Source of the DNA: Helopsaltes ochotensis
Lineage: Eukaryota > Chordata > Aves > Passeriformes > Locustellidae
Assembly: GCA_013400155.1 (NCBI GenBank)
Contig: VXBM01000278.1
Location: forward strand, 677,237-741,236
Reading direction: 5' to 3'
Length of the DNA stretch: 64,000 nucleotides
Shown: positions 25,801 to 38,500 of the stretch, piece by piece
Layout of the letters: each line of letters starts with the position of its first letter
How positions within the stretch are numbered: the stretch's first letter is position 1
Position numbers and translations under genes: made by a program
Notes under the pieces: generated by a model
The model's input: the letters and a program-made list of their open reading frames with translations, nothing else
The model's database searches: none
What the model was told of the DNA's origin: nothing

Positions 25801-27100
25801 CTAGGCCATGAAATACTGTATAGGTTCTGAGCCAGTTGTGCTTTGTCTTTTAAAGGAAAGAGCTTCATGGTGGATAACACTCTGCTGGTGATATCACCAT
25901 GTGTCATGTCCTGCTGGTATGTCACAAGTGGTGCCTGGGCTAGAAATAAAATCCTGACTTGCTGTGACTTTTGGTAACAAGTATGTTCTGTGCGTTTTTG
26001 CTCGTCACCCATTTCAGGTCAGGTCTTATTTTCAAGCTGGGCTCTTCCAAGGGTGTGTATTTTCTGAAGGTGCACATTGTATGATGATATGATAGTCTGG
26101 TTCTATCATGGTGGAAATTTGTCCTGTGTAATAAATACTGTTGTTTCTCAGCCTTTGGCCCATCAGAGCAATGGCTTCTCCTTCCTGTCATCTCACATAC
26201 CTCCTTCAAAAGATCACCTGTTCTGGAAAACCTATGCATCAGTGGGAGAGGGAGGTGAGGAAAATGCAGCTCTGAAGCTACAACACAGATTCCACTACCT
26301 GTAACTCTCATTGATGTAATGTTTGGCTAGGAGGATGGGTGTTGTCTGAAAAGGTGGGTGTCATACTGTGCACTTGCCTCTCCCTAGACACTTAGCCAGG
26401 ATGACTTTTGCTTAGTGAAGGACATCAGAACTCCAGGATGGGCAGGAACTACCTGGGTTTCAGCGTCCAGTCTCCTTAGTGACAGTGTCAGTCTGTGAGT
26501 TAGATGTACAGCTCAGAAGGGGCTGCAGAAATCTCAGTCTGTGTGCCTTGGCTTCTCACAGACCCCCCAATATTCTGTAGCCTACTGTGGATCAGGCTTG
26601 AAGCCACAGTGACAAGAGAAGGCAGGATCAAAGACAGAGGCATACATCTAATAGGTAAAAACAAACTGGTGGTTCCAGGCCACACCTAACCCTGCAAAAC
26701 AAAATGAATGAAAGCACCCCCTTACCTCCAGCAAAGGTGACCTAAAAAATGTAAATATTGTGTGGATATAAACCATTGCCAGCCTCGTCTTCTTCACTGT
26801 TGTTCCTTATCTGTTCCAAGCTTCCCTGCCAGTGTGGGTAACCAGGACAGGGAACCAGCATGCTGCAGGTGCTGTGGGAGTTTCAAAGTAAGAGAGATTT
26901 AATCTACCCTTCTCTGTGTAGTCCTTCCTCTGGGATGAGTTAGTCTCTTTCATGGCTCGAGTTGGGATGCCTCCTGCAGCCCATGGACTGTCTTCATCTG
27001 TCCAGATGCAGACAAAGGAAAGGAGACACACAGCACAAGGAAAGAGAGGTAGCCAAAGGAAAAACAAAAGGGAGAATATAAGGCAGATGGAATGATTTTT
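22847..27100. other. Unique DNA, nothing recognised
   Basis: Ordinary DNA. Overlapping short open frames at 23,523-24,092 and elsewhere are on both strands and unremarkable. Confidence 0.55.
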
Positions 27101-27104
27101 TTTC

Positions 27105-27235
27105 CCCTTTTTTTATTCTTCCTGTGCTCTGCCTGTTCCTGTCAGAGCTGCTGGAAATTGTTACCGACAGATCGAGTGTCTTCCAGTTTCTGTGTCAGGG
27201 AGTTTTGCCGATTCTATGAACCATGCAAAAGAGGG
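27105..27235. promoter_or_regulatory. Small CpG-retaining patch, weak conserved-element candidate
   Basis: CpGs at about 27,164, 27,173 and 27,209 and a T-rich run (27,096-27,116) set this patch apart from the CpG-poor DNA around it. No specific motif is assigned. Weak. Confidence 0.2.
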
Positions 27236-30200
27236 GTCAGGCAAGAGAAGGAGAGAGCAAGAGAATGACCAATTCAGCAGAGCTCTGGCTTTATCACTGA
27301 TCTGGTCAGGTTCACTGGGTTTTAACTCCATGAGCCAGTCAGGCTTAGAAACTCACACCTTTGTTATCACCTTTCAAGAGGAGGGAGCAGGGCGGTGTGA
27401 ATTCTCTGGGGTCATCAAGAGAGGCAGGCCAGAGATCATCTCCTGTAGCAGAAGCTGCCTTGCCCTCACCCTCCACAGCATGCCAGACACTTGGATGCTC
27501 TCTGTCAAGATTTATCACTATTTATTACTTCACAGATCACAGTGGGGACAAAGGCAGGTTGGAGCAGGTTTTGGATCCTGCTTGGCCCTACTGTCATAGC
27601 TTAGGGCAGGGAGGACCATGAGCGGATCAAAACTTGTCAGCACCAGGTATGATTGCTGTTTGGGTATATAGCTCTCAGATCATGGGTCTGCTTTTGGTTC
27701 TGCCATGTGTTCTCATGGTGGGAATAGAGGCTGTATCTGTACAAGTCTGAAAGGTACAGACCTCCTCCTGACTGTCCCTCTAAATGCCTTGTGTGTGGCT
27801 GCATACAGCTTGTCTCGGTCTGTGTGGCCATGACCTCCTGTGCCTGGTGCTCTTGGGCACCCCATGCTCAAAAAGATGTCATGCAGGCTAAGTGCCTCCA
27901 AGGAGTGACCTTGGAGTCTTGTACCTGACTGTATGAACATATCCAAGGATTTTAATGCTCACTGTTGTTCTACCTGCATCTGAGGATTATATTGGACTTG
28001 ACAGTATTGTCAGTCATACTGCAGGTGGCAACTGAAAGGTGAATGACAGTCACTGGGAGGATCAGGCTAAACAGACATGCCAGGCTGGTGTAAGAAACTG
28101 GGAAAATATCATTGAAAACTTTGCCAAATGCTTTTTCCGGGAACAAAAATCAGGAACAGGAAGCCTTAGAGCAGTAAGATGCTTGGGCAATTTTTTCTGC
28201 TAGAAGCTGGAACCTGGTAGCTATGACAAATGGAATGTCTTGTGGGGAATATATTACTGCAATGGCAAATCACTTTTCTGGGAGCTTAGGACTGACTGAG
28301 CTTGAGTGAAGATTTTGAAGGTCTTAATTGTAATAAACTCTCTGCTGGTCTAGATTAGTTCATTAAATCTGGGTATCTTACTTCTTCTCAGTGCTAAAGT
28401 TTTGCTCTGACATGTAGCATTGGTCCAACACCAATGTGTGGGCCCTGAAAAGAGACTTCTGCCTGCAGAAGTAGGTTCTGTATTGTCACAACTGCCTGCA
28501 GAGTAGAGGCATAGAAACTGAAATAGCATTGCTCAGGGGAAGACAGCAGCTGTAAGGCAATGGGCCTATGGGGTTCTGTTCTTTTCCTGATTGACAGCAA
28601 CCACTAAGGTGTTTGAGTGCCTCTATTTCCCTTTCCAGAAAGGGTCTGGGGGACTCCCCTGCTCCAGAAAGGCTACAAGAGATGTTCTCCTGCTGCAGCC
28701 AAGTTGGGCTAGCAGCTCAGGAAAGATGTCCACAAAGGGCCCTCCAAATCATGTGCCGAAGGGCCTGGGATCCCCCCAATGCTGCAGTGCTCTGCCTAAC
28801 TATTTAGCTGTCCAAGCAGGCTGGCAGAACAAGCAGCCAGTGCCAGCTCCAGGGACAGTGAGGTTAGGGAATGATGTGCACATTTTCGTGGTGGCTTTGG
28901 CAAGAACAGTGCTGAATGTGGAGATTCCAGAGGACATGTACAAATAGCAGTGGGGCTGGTGCTCTTCTGCAGGCCAGTGGGAACTGGCTTTCCTGCTGAT
29001 CACTGGCCTGTGCTATTCCATCATCTTGCAGAGAGTGCAAGATATTGGCTGGATGTAAGTCAGTAAAAAAAAAAAAAACCCATCTTTCTTCAGCAAGAGG
29101 TTTCTAGAATTTGGAAAGTGGAGGGAGACTGAGAGGATTGTCAGCTGACCTTGCTTTCACCACCCACAGAAGGCACAGAGGGATGGCGGACATCTCTGTG
29201 TGTGTTGGAGCTGTATGGGCTGTTGCTGTTTCCTGTGGTGGTATAGAGGCCTGGGCACATGTTAGGCTTTGTACAGAGCTTTCCCTTGCCCAAAGAGCTA
29301 ACAGTCTGAGGTGGCATGGGATTGACAGCGATGTCATTGAATGAGTAGGAGAATAGCGAGTTTATGCCTCCTGGGCTCTAAATAGTTAATCGACCAAACT
29401 GAGCAACTAGAGATCACCTCCAGCAAAGGGCATCTCTGGGTCTCTCAGCTCCCTCCCTTAGGGCAGCACAATATCTGTGAAGGGTATGGGAATCAAGGGA
29501 GTGATGGTGGTGCTGCTCACAAAAGGTCCAAATGGATCTGAGTTGCACTACAGAGGGGAAGATAATCTGATAGCTGGTGTTTTTGCTTTCCCTGAGTAAT
29601 TTTGGTTTATGATGTGGTGGTAACAAGGCAGGAATGTGCTGGGTGCTGGTAGATAGGGGTTTTTGAAAATGTTATTGCTGAGGCAGATTATAATTTCAGC
29701 TCGGGGTGGGATGTTTTTCTGTAGTTACAGTACAGTTGAACAGCAGCCTGGATCCTGTAGTGCAGAGCTCTTGAGCAGAAAAGTGGGGGGAAAAAGATAC
29801 AGCAGAGTGGGTGTGATTTGGTCCAGGTCAGTAACAGAGTTTGATAACAGTCCCAGACCTCCTGACTCTAAACTTCTCATCTTTCTTCAGGTTCATGTCC
29901 CTTGGTGATTAGTCACTCAGCTGTGGCTGGTTGAGAGTATCCTGTACCGGGATCCCTACTGACGAATTGTAGATCTCAGTGTTCTTAGGTTGTGTCATCT
30001 AAATAGCAGTTAACTGCATTATGTGTGAGACGGGTGGCCTAAAACATCAGCAAGAAGATAATAGTGATGGGCTGTCTGCCCATCTGAACCTTTTTTCTCC
30101 AGTTCTGTTTCTTTTCCCTTCACATTCCTTAAAACACCCCAGAAGGTGACAGACTAATATTTCTTGCTAAAGGAAAGATTGTAGGGTTTTTCGAAGAGGT

Positions 30201-31370
30201 CTTTGTCTTCTCCCTGGCATTGCCTAGGCTGGTCGTTGACAACAGGAGAAAAGAGCTGGGTTCACTATTTGGAAGGGAAAGAAGCAAGTGTTTGAGTAGG
30301 TTGTTAAATCCTCGGGGGATTTGTTGGAACCAGGCTTAGAGAAATTTCAGGCAGTTTGCTCCCCTTCCTGCAGCAATGTCACCCTTGCTGTGTACAGTTT
30401 TCTGATGGCTTCTGTGGTGCACTGCTCATTCCCAACTCTACTGCAGAGTTTCAGAGATATCCAACCTCCTGGCTACAAAATATGTAGAAACTGAGGAGCC
30501 AGCTCTTGAATTTGGGTAGTTGTGGGCAGCACCAAAGGTAATTTGATGTTTGAAGGGTCCTTTAATATTGGTGCTTGTTTCAGAACAACTTGCATTGTAT
30601 CTTCCAGCTTTTTCTTCACTGTGAGAAGAGCACAAAGTGAAAGCTGGGGTTTTAGTTTATTTACTTGTCTCCAGTGCTCTTCATAATGACTGCATGTGAG
30701 AGGTAGTAGCTCCGCAGGGAAAAAGAGACTGTGTCAGCAAACATCCCAAATCAGATAAACCTTAAGCAGTTGAGATTCAGTGCAAAGCACATAGATGCCA
30801 GTTCAATTCCATTGTGATCAGCTTTGCATTTTACATGCTTTCTTCTTGTGTCCTGATGCTCTGTTTTCACAGGTTTGCCCAAAAATTTGGACTTGATTTT
30901 AGAAAAGCAGGCTTTGGATTTCAGAAGATACTGGTGAGGAATACAGGGACGAAGGAGACAAGCAGCCTTTGGTGGGAGTCACCCAAATTTGGGTACTGAA
31001 GATAGCACTCAAGGGTGGTGTGTTCTGAGTGTGAGATCATGAGCAACAGCAAGGTTATATGTGGAAAAGGTGCCTATGGATGGCCTGGAGCATCTACAGT
31101 CTGAACCAGCTCCTAAAGGTCTGGAAGGAGTGTGTGCAGAGCAGTTATGAAGAGGAGAAGGAGAGACCTACAGTCTGTACTTATAAGCTGGGGGAACTTC
31201 TATTATATGGGCATTACATTACAGTTAGTAGAGGGGGTGTTTGTCCGGAAAGTGTGTGTGAGAGGAGCGGGGGAGTCAGGGAGGGGAGAGAGCTGGCAGT
31301 GATGGGAAGGAAGGGAGGGTGCCCTGACCTCTCCTCATAGCCCTGACTGTGTCCCCATCTGAAGGTCTGG
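27236..31370. other. Unique DNA with one A14 run, nothing recognised
   Basis: A14 at 29,065-29,078 is the only simple repeat of note. The 135-codon open frame at 27,192-27,599 begins at GTG and has no recognisable domain. Confidence 0.55.
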
Positions 31371-31374
31371 CATA

Positions 31375-31910
31375 TCCACTCTCACTACTTAATGATAGTG
31401 ACATTACCCATCCGCCCAGCATCGCGGGGCTTTTGTCTTCATTCAGGCAGAAATGAAGTTCTCCTGGGCGCACTTATCAATCACTGCAAAGCTCCAGCTG
31501 TTCCGGAGCCTTTGGATCGACTTCAACAGCCGTGCTTACAAATTGTCTCTGAATAGCACCGAGCTGAGACCCCCTTTTTTGTCATTGTCTTCCGACAAAT
31601 GTTTTTTTTCGGCAGCCTTTCGCAGACGTTGCCGGCTGCCTTCTGCCGCGGTGATTGAAAACAGGCCTGTTTTGCATTCTCCTGTCGGAGTCCTGGGTTC
31701 AGGGAGCTGTCCCTGAGTGCCACTCCAGCGAGTGCTGTGCCAAAGACAATTACATGCATAGTTTTGCTGATTGCATTAAAATCATTAGAATGAAAGATTC
31801 TGAAATCGTACATTAAGGGGGGAAATTAGAAAAAGCTTCAGAGACAGACAGCAACGTCCCCAAAGTGAGGGCAATACAATTAGCTCAAATTGTGTTACAT
31901 ACACACAGAC
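31375..31910. promoter_or_regulatory. Strong enhancer-like conserved non-coding candidate
   Basis: About 500 bases are unlike the flanks. CpGs are scattered evenly (31,412, 31,423-31,425, 31,470, 31,505, 31,518, 31,532, 31,559, 31,593, 31,611-31,622, 31,632, 31,648, 31,685, 31,729, 31,807) while composition stays mixed. Motif-like cores include CTTATCAATCAC (31,473-31,484) and GATTGCATTAAAATCATTAG (31,769-31,788). Both strands have open frames but neither has a start, splice or domain pattern that favours coding. It most resembles an ultraconserved-type regulatory element. Confidence 0.5.
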
Positions 31911-31949
31911 TAGGAGTAGCTCCTGTAACAAATGACCTTATTATTGCTG

Positions 31950-32090
31950 CTCCCTCTCTCCCTCCATTCCTTTTTCTCTCCTTCACTCTCTTTCCATTTT
32001 CTTTTCTCTCCTCTAAAACTTCTTTGGCCAGCACCACTGTTCTTCTTAATCTTCCATTCACCTTTCTCCCTCTCTTTTTTTTGCTTTGAG
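31950..32090 (+). repeat. Pyrimidine-rich tract
   Basis: C/T-rich low-complexity DNA built of CTCC, TTCC and TTTC blocks. The Phe/Ser/Leu-rich or Lys/Glu/Arg-rich frames crossing it are compositional. Confidence 0.7.
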
Positions 32091-33375
32091 GAAGGCCTGG
32101 GAAAAGGTAGTCGTGGGATCCCAGGAATGTAATATTTGGCTTTCAGAGCTACTTTGCAGGCCATTTAAGAGGAAGTGAGCAAGTACAAACTCCAGAAGTT
32201 AATTTTCAGCTGAACAAGAAACTTTGCTCTCCTGGGGAACAAGGAAGTACATGACTCCAAAAGCTTTGTATGTGCACCAGCCATCAAGAAGATCAAAGCA
32301 TTCAGCTGTCTAGCTATACTCCATATCCAATGCCAAGAAGGAGACTGGTAACTATGCCTGAGGTGGGAAACATTCCTGCATACCACAAGTACCAGCGTGG
32401 CAGGAGGTGCAGAAAGATTATTTCTTGGGGGGAGCATGATACTTACCCAGTATGGATTCTGAGTTGTTGAAAAAAATCACATTAAGGCTCATGGGTCATC
32501 ACCGTCATCATCTTGTAAATATGCTAACAGAGAGAAGTTGGCCAACCTGCGTCAGTCAGTGACTGAAGTCCATCCTCCTCCGCTAGTAGTCAATGTCTTA
32601 ACTTAAAAGCAGTTCTGTGTTACTCTGCACTGCGATACTGTACAGCTTCTGCTGGGACCTGGGGTAGTTACAATACAGGCTGTTTCCAGTGTACCAGCTT
32701 CAGCAACCTGTGTCAGCTACGCCTGTGCATCAGCTTGCCCTGCTTTGCTGCTGGTACTTCCACTCACACATAATCTGTGCTCTGCTATAACATTACTCAC
32801 TGTAGACCTCATCTTTGCATCCACTTGCTGCTTCCAAAGAGCCTGGACATATCATGCAGGTTCTGTTGAACGGCACATTGAGGTACGGAGCACAATGGCA
32901 TACATGTGGCAGTGAAGCAGCATCACTAGTCCAGGCTTTCCCTTCTGCTTCACTATTTTCACTGCTCAGTGGCATCCAGGGCTGTACTCAGCTGGCCTAA
33001 ATTCTGCCCACATTTCTGTGTCAGGCTCCTATCAACTGGCTTTGGGTCTTCAGAGGAGCTGATGTCAGTAGGCACCTCTGCACTAAGAGATTTGAAGACA
33101 TCTATGCAATGTCCTGTGTATTTATCATCATCGGGGTGGATTTTCCTGCCAACTCTATGAACACCTGACTTTAGGCTCCAGTTGTGCTCTCTGGGATGTA
33201 GGGTGTTGTCTTTCCTCTCAGTTTCACTCTAGCCCAGGATCTTGTTTCTGACAAGAACTGCTGGGGCCGGCTTAAGGGAAAAGTGTAACAAAGGGGAAAG
33301 TAGCCCTAAAACTACCCTGGTGTATTTAGGTGCTTGGAGCAATCTGTGTCTCAGGGATACCTGACCCCAAGATGG
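32091..33375. other. Unique DNA, nothing recognised
   Basis: No gene, RNA or repeat family is recognised. Confidence 0.55.
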
Positions 33376-33379
33376 TGTC

Positions 33380-33560
33380 TTTATATTACTAATGTATTAA
33401 TAATAGTCATTCAAAGCTCTGCACATTGACAAGGCACAGTATAAATATCACATAAGAAGATGTGCATACTTCTCTTAAGAGATTACAACCTCAGATTAGA
33501 CATGATGAAGAGAGAAATAGGTTGTGTACTCTTGTAAAAGTCTATGGGGAGGAGGAAGCA
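33380..33560 (+). mobile_element. Possible very old L2/MIR-like fragment
   Basis: Blocks such as TATTAATAATAGTCATTCAA, AAGGCACAGTATAAATATCA and TTAAGAGATTACAACCTCAG, in that order, echo the tail common to old L2-type elements: a short AAT-rich part, a 'size of the smallest interval' phrase and an 'agcttacaatct' block. Identity is low and the family is uncertain. Confidence 0.3.
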
Positions 33561-34060
33561 GTGTAGGTTGGTGAGACAATGGGTCAGGGACCACAGTAAG
33601 TATAAAAAACAATAATAAGGGGAAATGAAAGTAGGACTGGGAAAAGATAGAAGGGAGCAGAGGATGTATCAGCAGAGTGAAGTTAGTGGAAGATTTAAGT
33701 TGCTTTAGTAATGTGAATCAAAAGTGGGGATGGATGAGGGACAAGTAGAAGAGTCCAGGAGGTCAGAGGGGGGATGTGAAAAAGAGAATGGACTTGTTAT
33801 GGTAGGGCAGCTGAAACTGGAGACCAATGTGACAGAGGTGGAGAAACCAGGCAGCAAAGGAAATGAAGCTAAAAAGACCTATTACAGACAGAGGAAATGA
33901 AGTGCTGAGTTTAGTGGCTTTAAGGAAGAAAGGGGTGTGTATGGTAGATAAGGAGAATTGGGTATTGGAAAGACAAGCAAAGATACAGGCTTGAACAGTA
34001 AGGAGAGAGTAAAGTGAGGGAAGGGGGACAGATGAGGGTGAGGAGAGGAAAGGAGTTGCT
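33561..34060 (+). repeat. Purine-rich block
   Basis: A/G-rich DNA (GGAGG, GAAGAG, AAAGGG blocks) extends across ~500 bases with few pyrimidine runs. The reverse-strand 140-codon frame (33,763-34,185), rich in Ser, Pro, Leu and Phe, is its compositional shadow. It may be decayed repeat DNA continuous with the L2-like segment just before. Confidence 0.55.
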
Positions 34061-35200
34061 TTGGCTTGCTCCAAAGTCCAAATATGAAGTCCATATGAAG
34101 ATGCTAAGTAGAGGAACACCAAGCTGTAGTTCAAAGGTGACCTTAAAACAGGGAAGTCAGATGCTAAGAAAGTGCAAGTCTTCAAGGATATATCAGCAGT
34201 CGAGACTACTCTCAGCAGGAAAACCTGACTGGAAACAGCTGTCCCTTATGGGGATTTCCCCTGCTTTTTTTAAAACTTAACTCACAGGAGGAATAACCAA
34301 GAGTCAGTGGGATTTGTCTCAGTTACCCCTACTCCCTTTGAAGCACCATCCTCCTTACCTCCTTATGTGGCCAGTTTTCCACTTTCTTCCTAGCAACTGT
34401 TAGGCTGGAAGGAATGTTGTCAAACTTCAGCACTGCAAATGCCAGCAGACCCCTTTTCATATTGGAGGTGAAGACTAACCTTGGCTTTTTCAGAGCATGG
34501 TAGGAGACATTCATTCACACCAGACTCTCCTTGCTGGTTGGAGAGTTGTGTGCAGTCTACTTGTATATGCCATGTCTAAAAATGGGCAAATTGTATTCAG
34601 CCTCTGAGGGGAAGCAGCCGGAAAATCAAGTTGTAAAGTATTTAAGACTCAGATACATGATTCCAAGACAAATTCAACAATATTCAACAAATGGTGCAAA
34701 GCAAAACTTGAAACAGTGCCATTAGAAAATGCTCTTTGACTCTTCTCCACTGTCTGGCCTATGTCTTCTCTGTACACTTATCATAATGGGCCCTCCAAAT
34801 GTAGAAGTTCTATCTTGCTCTCTTCCAGTGCAGACAGACTTTTCTGAGACAGTATGTTCCTTTGTGTAAGATACCGTCTTTCCAGAAACATGAGAGAAGA
34901 TCTGAAAAGATGGCTCTCCCAGGGCAAAGTTCTATTGGCTGTCTATTCTGCCAAAAATCCCATTTTAACATGGCTTGTGAAGGTGGCTGACTCCTTTACT
35001 TAGAAATGAGGTGCAAGTATGGAAGGGCATGGACTGGAGTGCACTGGGGCCAACAAGGGCCTGACTTGATCAAGTTCAACAGGCTTTGGATCAGGCCTTG
35101 TGACTGTTTGCATGAGGGCTGGTGTGAGTAGGCTGAGAAGGGATGTGGTCTGTGGCAGGATCACTGCAGAGAAAGGATGGTGCTTTACTGGGGGTGGAAA
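34061..35200. other. Unique DNA, nothing recognised
   Basis: No gene or repeat family is recognised. Confidence 0.55.
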
Positions 35201-35204
35201 ATGG

Positions 35205-35585
35205 AATTGTCACCGTGGAATGAATGAATTGTACAGTTTCTCTTTTGTAACCCAGGGAATAATTAAGATAGATGGGTAGATGAATTAGCTGTCCTGCAAG
35301 GTCAAAAGTGGATTGCCTTATTACTCTATTATTTCACTGTTGTGGAACTATCACCACTAACGCCTTTTTCATGATATTTTGTACATCGCACCAAAAAAAA
35401 AAAAAAGGGGGGAAAAAGAAAAAAGGGGGGGAGATACAAATTGATCGTTTGCCGGTGAAATCAGTCTTCGTCATCGCCAGCAGTGCTTGGATTAATGGGA
35501 TTGAAGGCTGCTGGAGGTTCAGCCAGAGAGACGGGCGGAAAAACAAGAGAAATTGGTTTGCACCCCTGGGAATGGAATTGATGTG
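35205..35585. promoter_or_regulatory. Enhancer-like conserved non-coding candidate, split by an A/G tract
   Basis: Homeodomain-type cores (GGAATAATTAAG near 35,257-35,268, GAATTAGC near 35,282-35,289, GGATTAATGGGATT near 35,489-35,502) and retained CpGs (35,213, 35,361, 35,387, 35,446, 35,453, 35,470, 35,476, 35,532) mark both halves. An A14-G6-A5-G-A6-G7 purine tract at 35,393-35,433 sits in the middle. A 92-codon frame spans it but crosses the tract as Lys/Gly and is unlikely to be real. Confidence 0.45.
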
Positions 35586-38500
35586 ACTTGCACAGGGCTG
35601 CTGCAGCAGTGGTGGCTGCTATGCTGTGATGCTGTTTTTTAAAAAAGCACAGAAGGGAGATGGGAGAACAAAATAAATCCCTAGTTGGAATACTGGGTCA
35701 TTACAAACATGGATGATAATCTTCTAGCATGTTTGAGAGATCCAGAAGAGTGTGTTTGCTGGAAGCCTTTAGGAAACAATAGAGTACAGTCTTTGAAAAA
35801 CACAGCTGCTTTCTGGTGGCCTTCTGCTATTTCTGTGAGGCTTTAAAGATGAGGACTGGGACAAGCATTGGAAGCTGGACATTATTTTCATTATTGGCAA
35901 ATACTCTCAAATCTACACAGCCGGCCATAGAAATCTTCCAAATGGGTAAAGGCCATTATGTGGACATAATAGAAGTAGACGACTCCAATGATAGACATGG
36001 TTGTAGAATGACAGAAATGATGGAACCAGGGACATGTTGATTTAAGTCATTGTGCTGTTGGTCTGACACTCACAGAAAGAAATACGGTGGAGAGGAAAAC
36101 TTGTAGTTAGTCTTCCCATTTCCAGTGCCAAGAGGTGACAAAGAGACGCTTGCTTCTGAATTTTCTTCTTGAATTCTAGTAAATAAGGATTTTGAGAGGG
36201 GAAACAGCTAATTTGCTCACAAGAAGTTCTGCTTATACTTGGCATTGTCCTTATAGCTGGTCACTTTTTCCTCAAGCACCATGAGCAACAGTGGAGAGAA
36301 CCTATGTCCACGTGCAGTCAGTGTCAAGGGTCTTCCCTGTGGAAGGCACTCTCTGTGTTTGCCCAATGCTAGCAGGGTGCAGGGTAGGTAGCACAAAACT
36401 CTGATGTTCATGCTGTGCTTGACTGCTCTTAAGCAGCAGCATGTGTAGTGTTCATCTGATTAGCTTAAAAGCAGTGATATTAAAAATGGCTTTCCAAATG
36501 TGGGGCTGGGTCTGAGGAAAATTAAATCAACACAAGATTTTTTTTGTGTGAGCTAGAGATCTTGCTTCTCAGAAATGTTTTCCTTTTATGCTGCTGCCTT
36601 GTGGTCAACACTGATGCCAGTTTTGAGGAAATTTATCTTTGAGATTGAAAGAGGGAAGCCCAGATTCTTTCTGAAACATTTGCATGTTGTTTAAGATTGA
36701 AGATACCAAACTCACAGCTGTCTCCCGTCCATGGAGAGTCAAACCAAGACTGGATGTGATTTTCCAATTCATGACTGGCTCTGGGAGCATTTCCCATAAA
36801 TAAGACTATCTACAATGTAATAGTGTGTAGGGCAAATTTCCTCTTTGCTTTACCTTGCCTTGGTTCCTGGGCTACACTCTTGATTATGCAAGATGATGTT
36901 TTAAAATTGGCTATGAACTCTAGGCCATTTATATGTTTTACTCTTAGAGAGCCCTCTTCTATTGAGGTCAAAATTATATTTTTCCAGGCTTGAAAATCCA
37001 GAATAGCACAAAACTAGAATGATGATTTCTAATGTATAACATAGCGGTGAACTGTTTTCATCTCAAAGACACATTAATTTTGAAGTCTAAAGAAGACAAT
37101 TTTTATCTCAGTCAACTAACAGGTGATGTCTGGACAGGAGGAAAGTCTGACCTTCCCATCCAAGATGTCACTTGACGAAGGAAGTATTTAAAAGAAAATC
37201 CATAATGTAGCGTATGCATCCCAAAAATTCTCTCAGCATCTTTTACTCTGTTTTCTTCTGTGCTTAATGCACAGATAGAAAAGACTAAAGGGGAACTGGA
37301 AAGCTCCTTTTCCAGCACTATGAACAGAAGCAAGACCTTAATGCAAAACATTACGGTGTTTGCATCAGGCAACTGGCTCTGAAGATAGTCAGGGTGAGCT
37401 GAGCCTATTTACCAGCGGAAAGAGCAGCTGCCGCACAGGGCCACTGCTGTTTTCTGCTCTCAGATCTGCACTGTGGATCTTACCTTCTGCTTTCCTAATG
37501 AGAGGTCCTTGCATGTCTGAGGGGCAGCTCTGTCTCTCAGAGCATGCTTTCTGAACTGCAAGATTCTATCTTGGGTAAAGAAATTCTTTAACCCTTCTGT
37601 GCTCTAGATGAGCATCTTATTTTTGCCAGTAGGATTTTCCAGAGCATCAATTACTCTTGGATTTGGCCCAAACTACCTTTTCTTTTCCTGCATTGCACAA
37701 GACAAAGTGCTGGAGAATTTCTGAGCTACAGCTGTAGCTTGTAGTTGTAATTGTAACTAACTCAAAAGTGAAACCAGTGAGGAGGATCTGCTGCACGATG
37801 TGAGGCTGGATCCTGGCTCAAAGATTTTGGTCCTTGTGATCAGAACTAGAGAGACATGTAACTGTGATGGATGATCACCTGACCATAGGCTGTGTTATGT
37901 ACCATGTTCCATGGTGTTATGGACTGACATCTGCCAGGAAGGAGCAATCAGCTGGAAAGGCTGTGCTCTAGCACTGCAGTCTGTGGGACTGTGATGTGGC
38001 CTGGGCAAGCCACTGCCATGAGCTTCTACTGTGCCCTTTACTACAGGTACCTGCAGGGTGGGTTGGCCAGTTCTGGAGAATTCCCCACTGGCAATGTGCC
38101 TATCTCTGCTTTATTTTGGGTGATGAAAGAACACAGCTGGTTTGTCTCCCAAATGAGGAAATGACATGTGTTGGTATAACATGGATCTCTGTGTGCCTTT
38201 CGGGTGAAATTTTGAACACCAGAGGAAGAGTTTTGAGGCAGCTCTGTGAGTGTTTCACGCTCAGTTCCACATATGTAGCAAAATAAAGGAGTAATTCCCA
38301 TTGCTGGTTTTACAGCTCTGCTGTATGGTTCCTTCTTTTGCCTCTCACTACTGACTCTGTGACTGTCATCAGTGGTAAACTGTGTTTTGGCTGAAGACTG
38401 AATTTTTAACCAAAAACAGTAATGCAGGGAAACTCAAGATACTTTCCCCCTAACATTTAGAAACAAAATAAGCATTCATTATTCCCATTACATTGATTAT

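Noticed and set aside
27192..27599. 135-codon forward frame
   Set aside because: Starts at GTG and shows no recognisable motif.
37925..38050. Phrase resembling MIR (GGCCTGGGCAAGCCACTGCC)
   Set aside because: Only one block matches; the CCTCAGTTTCC core is missing.
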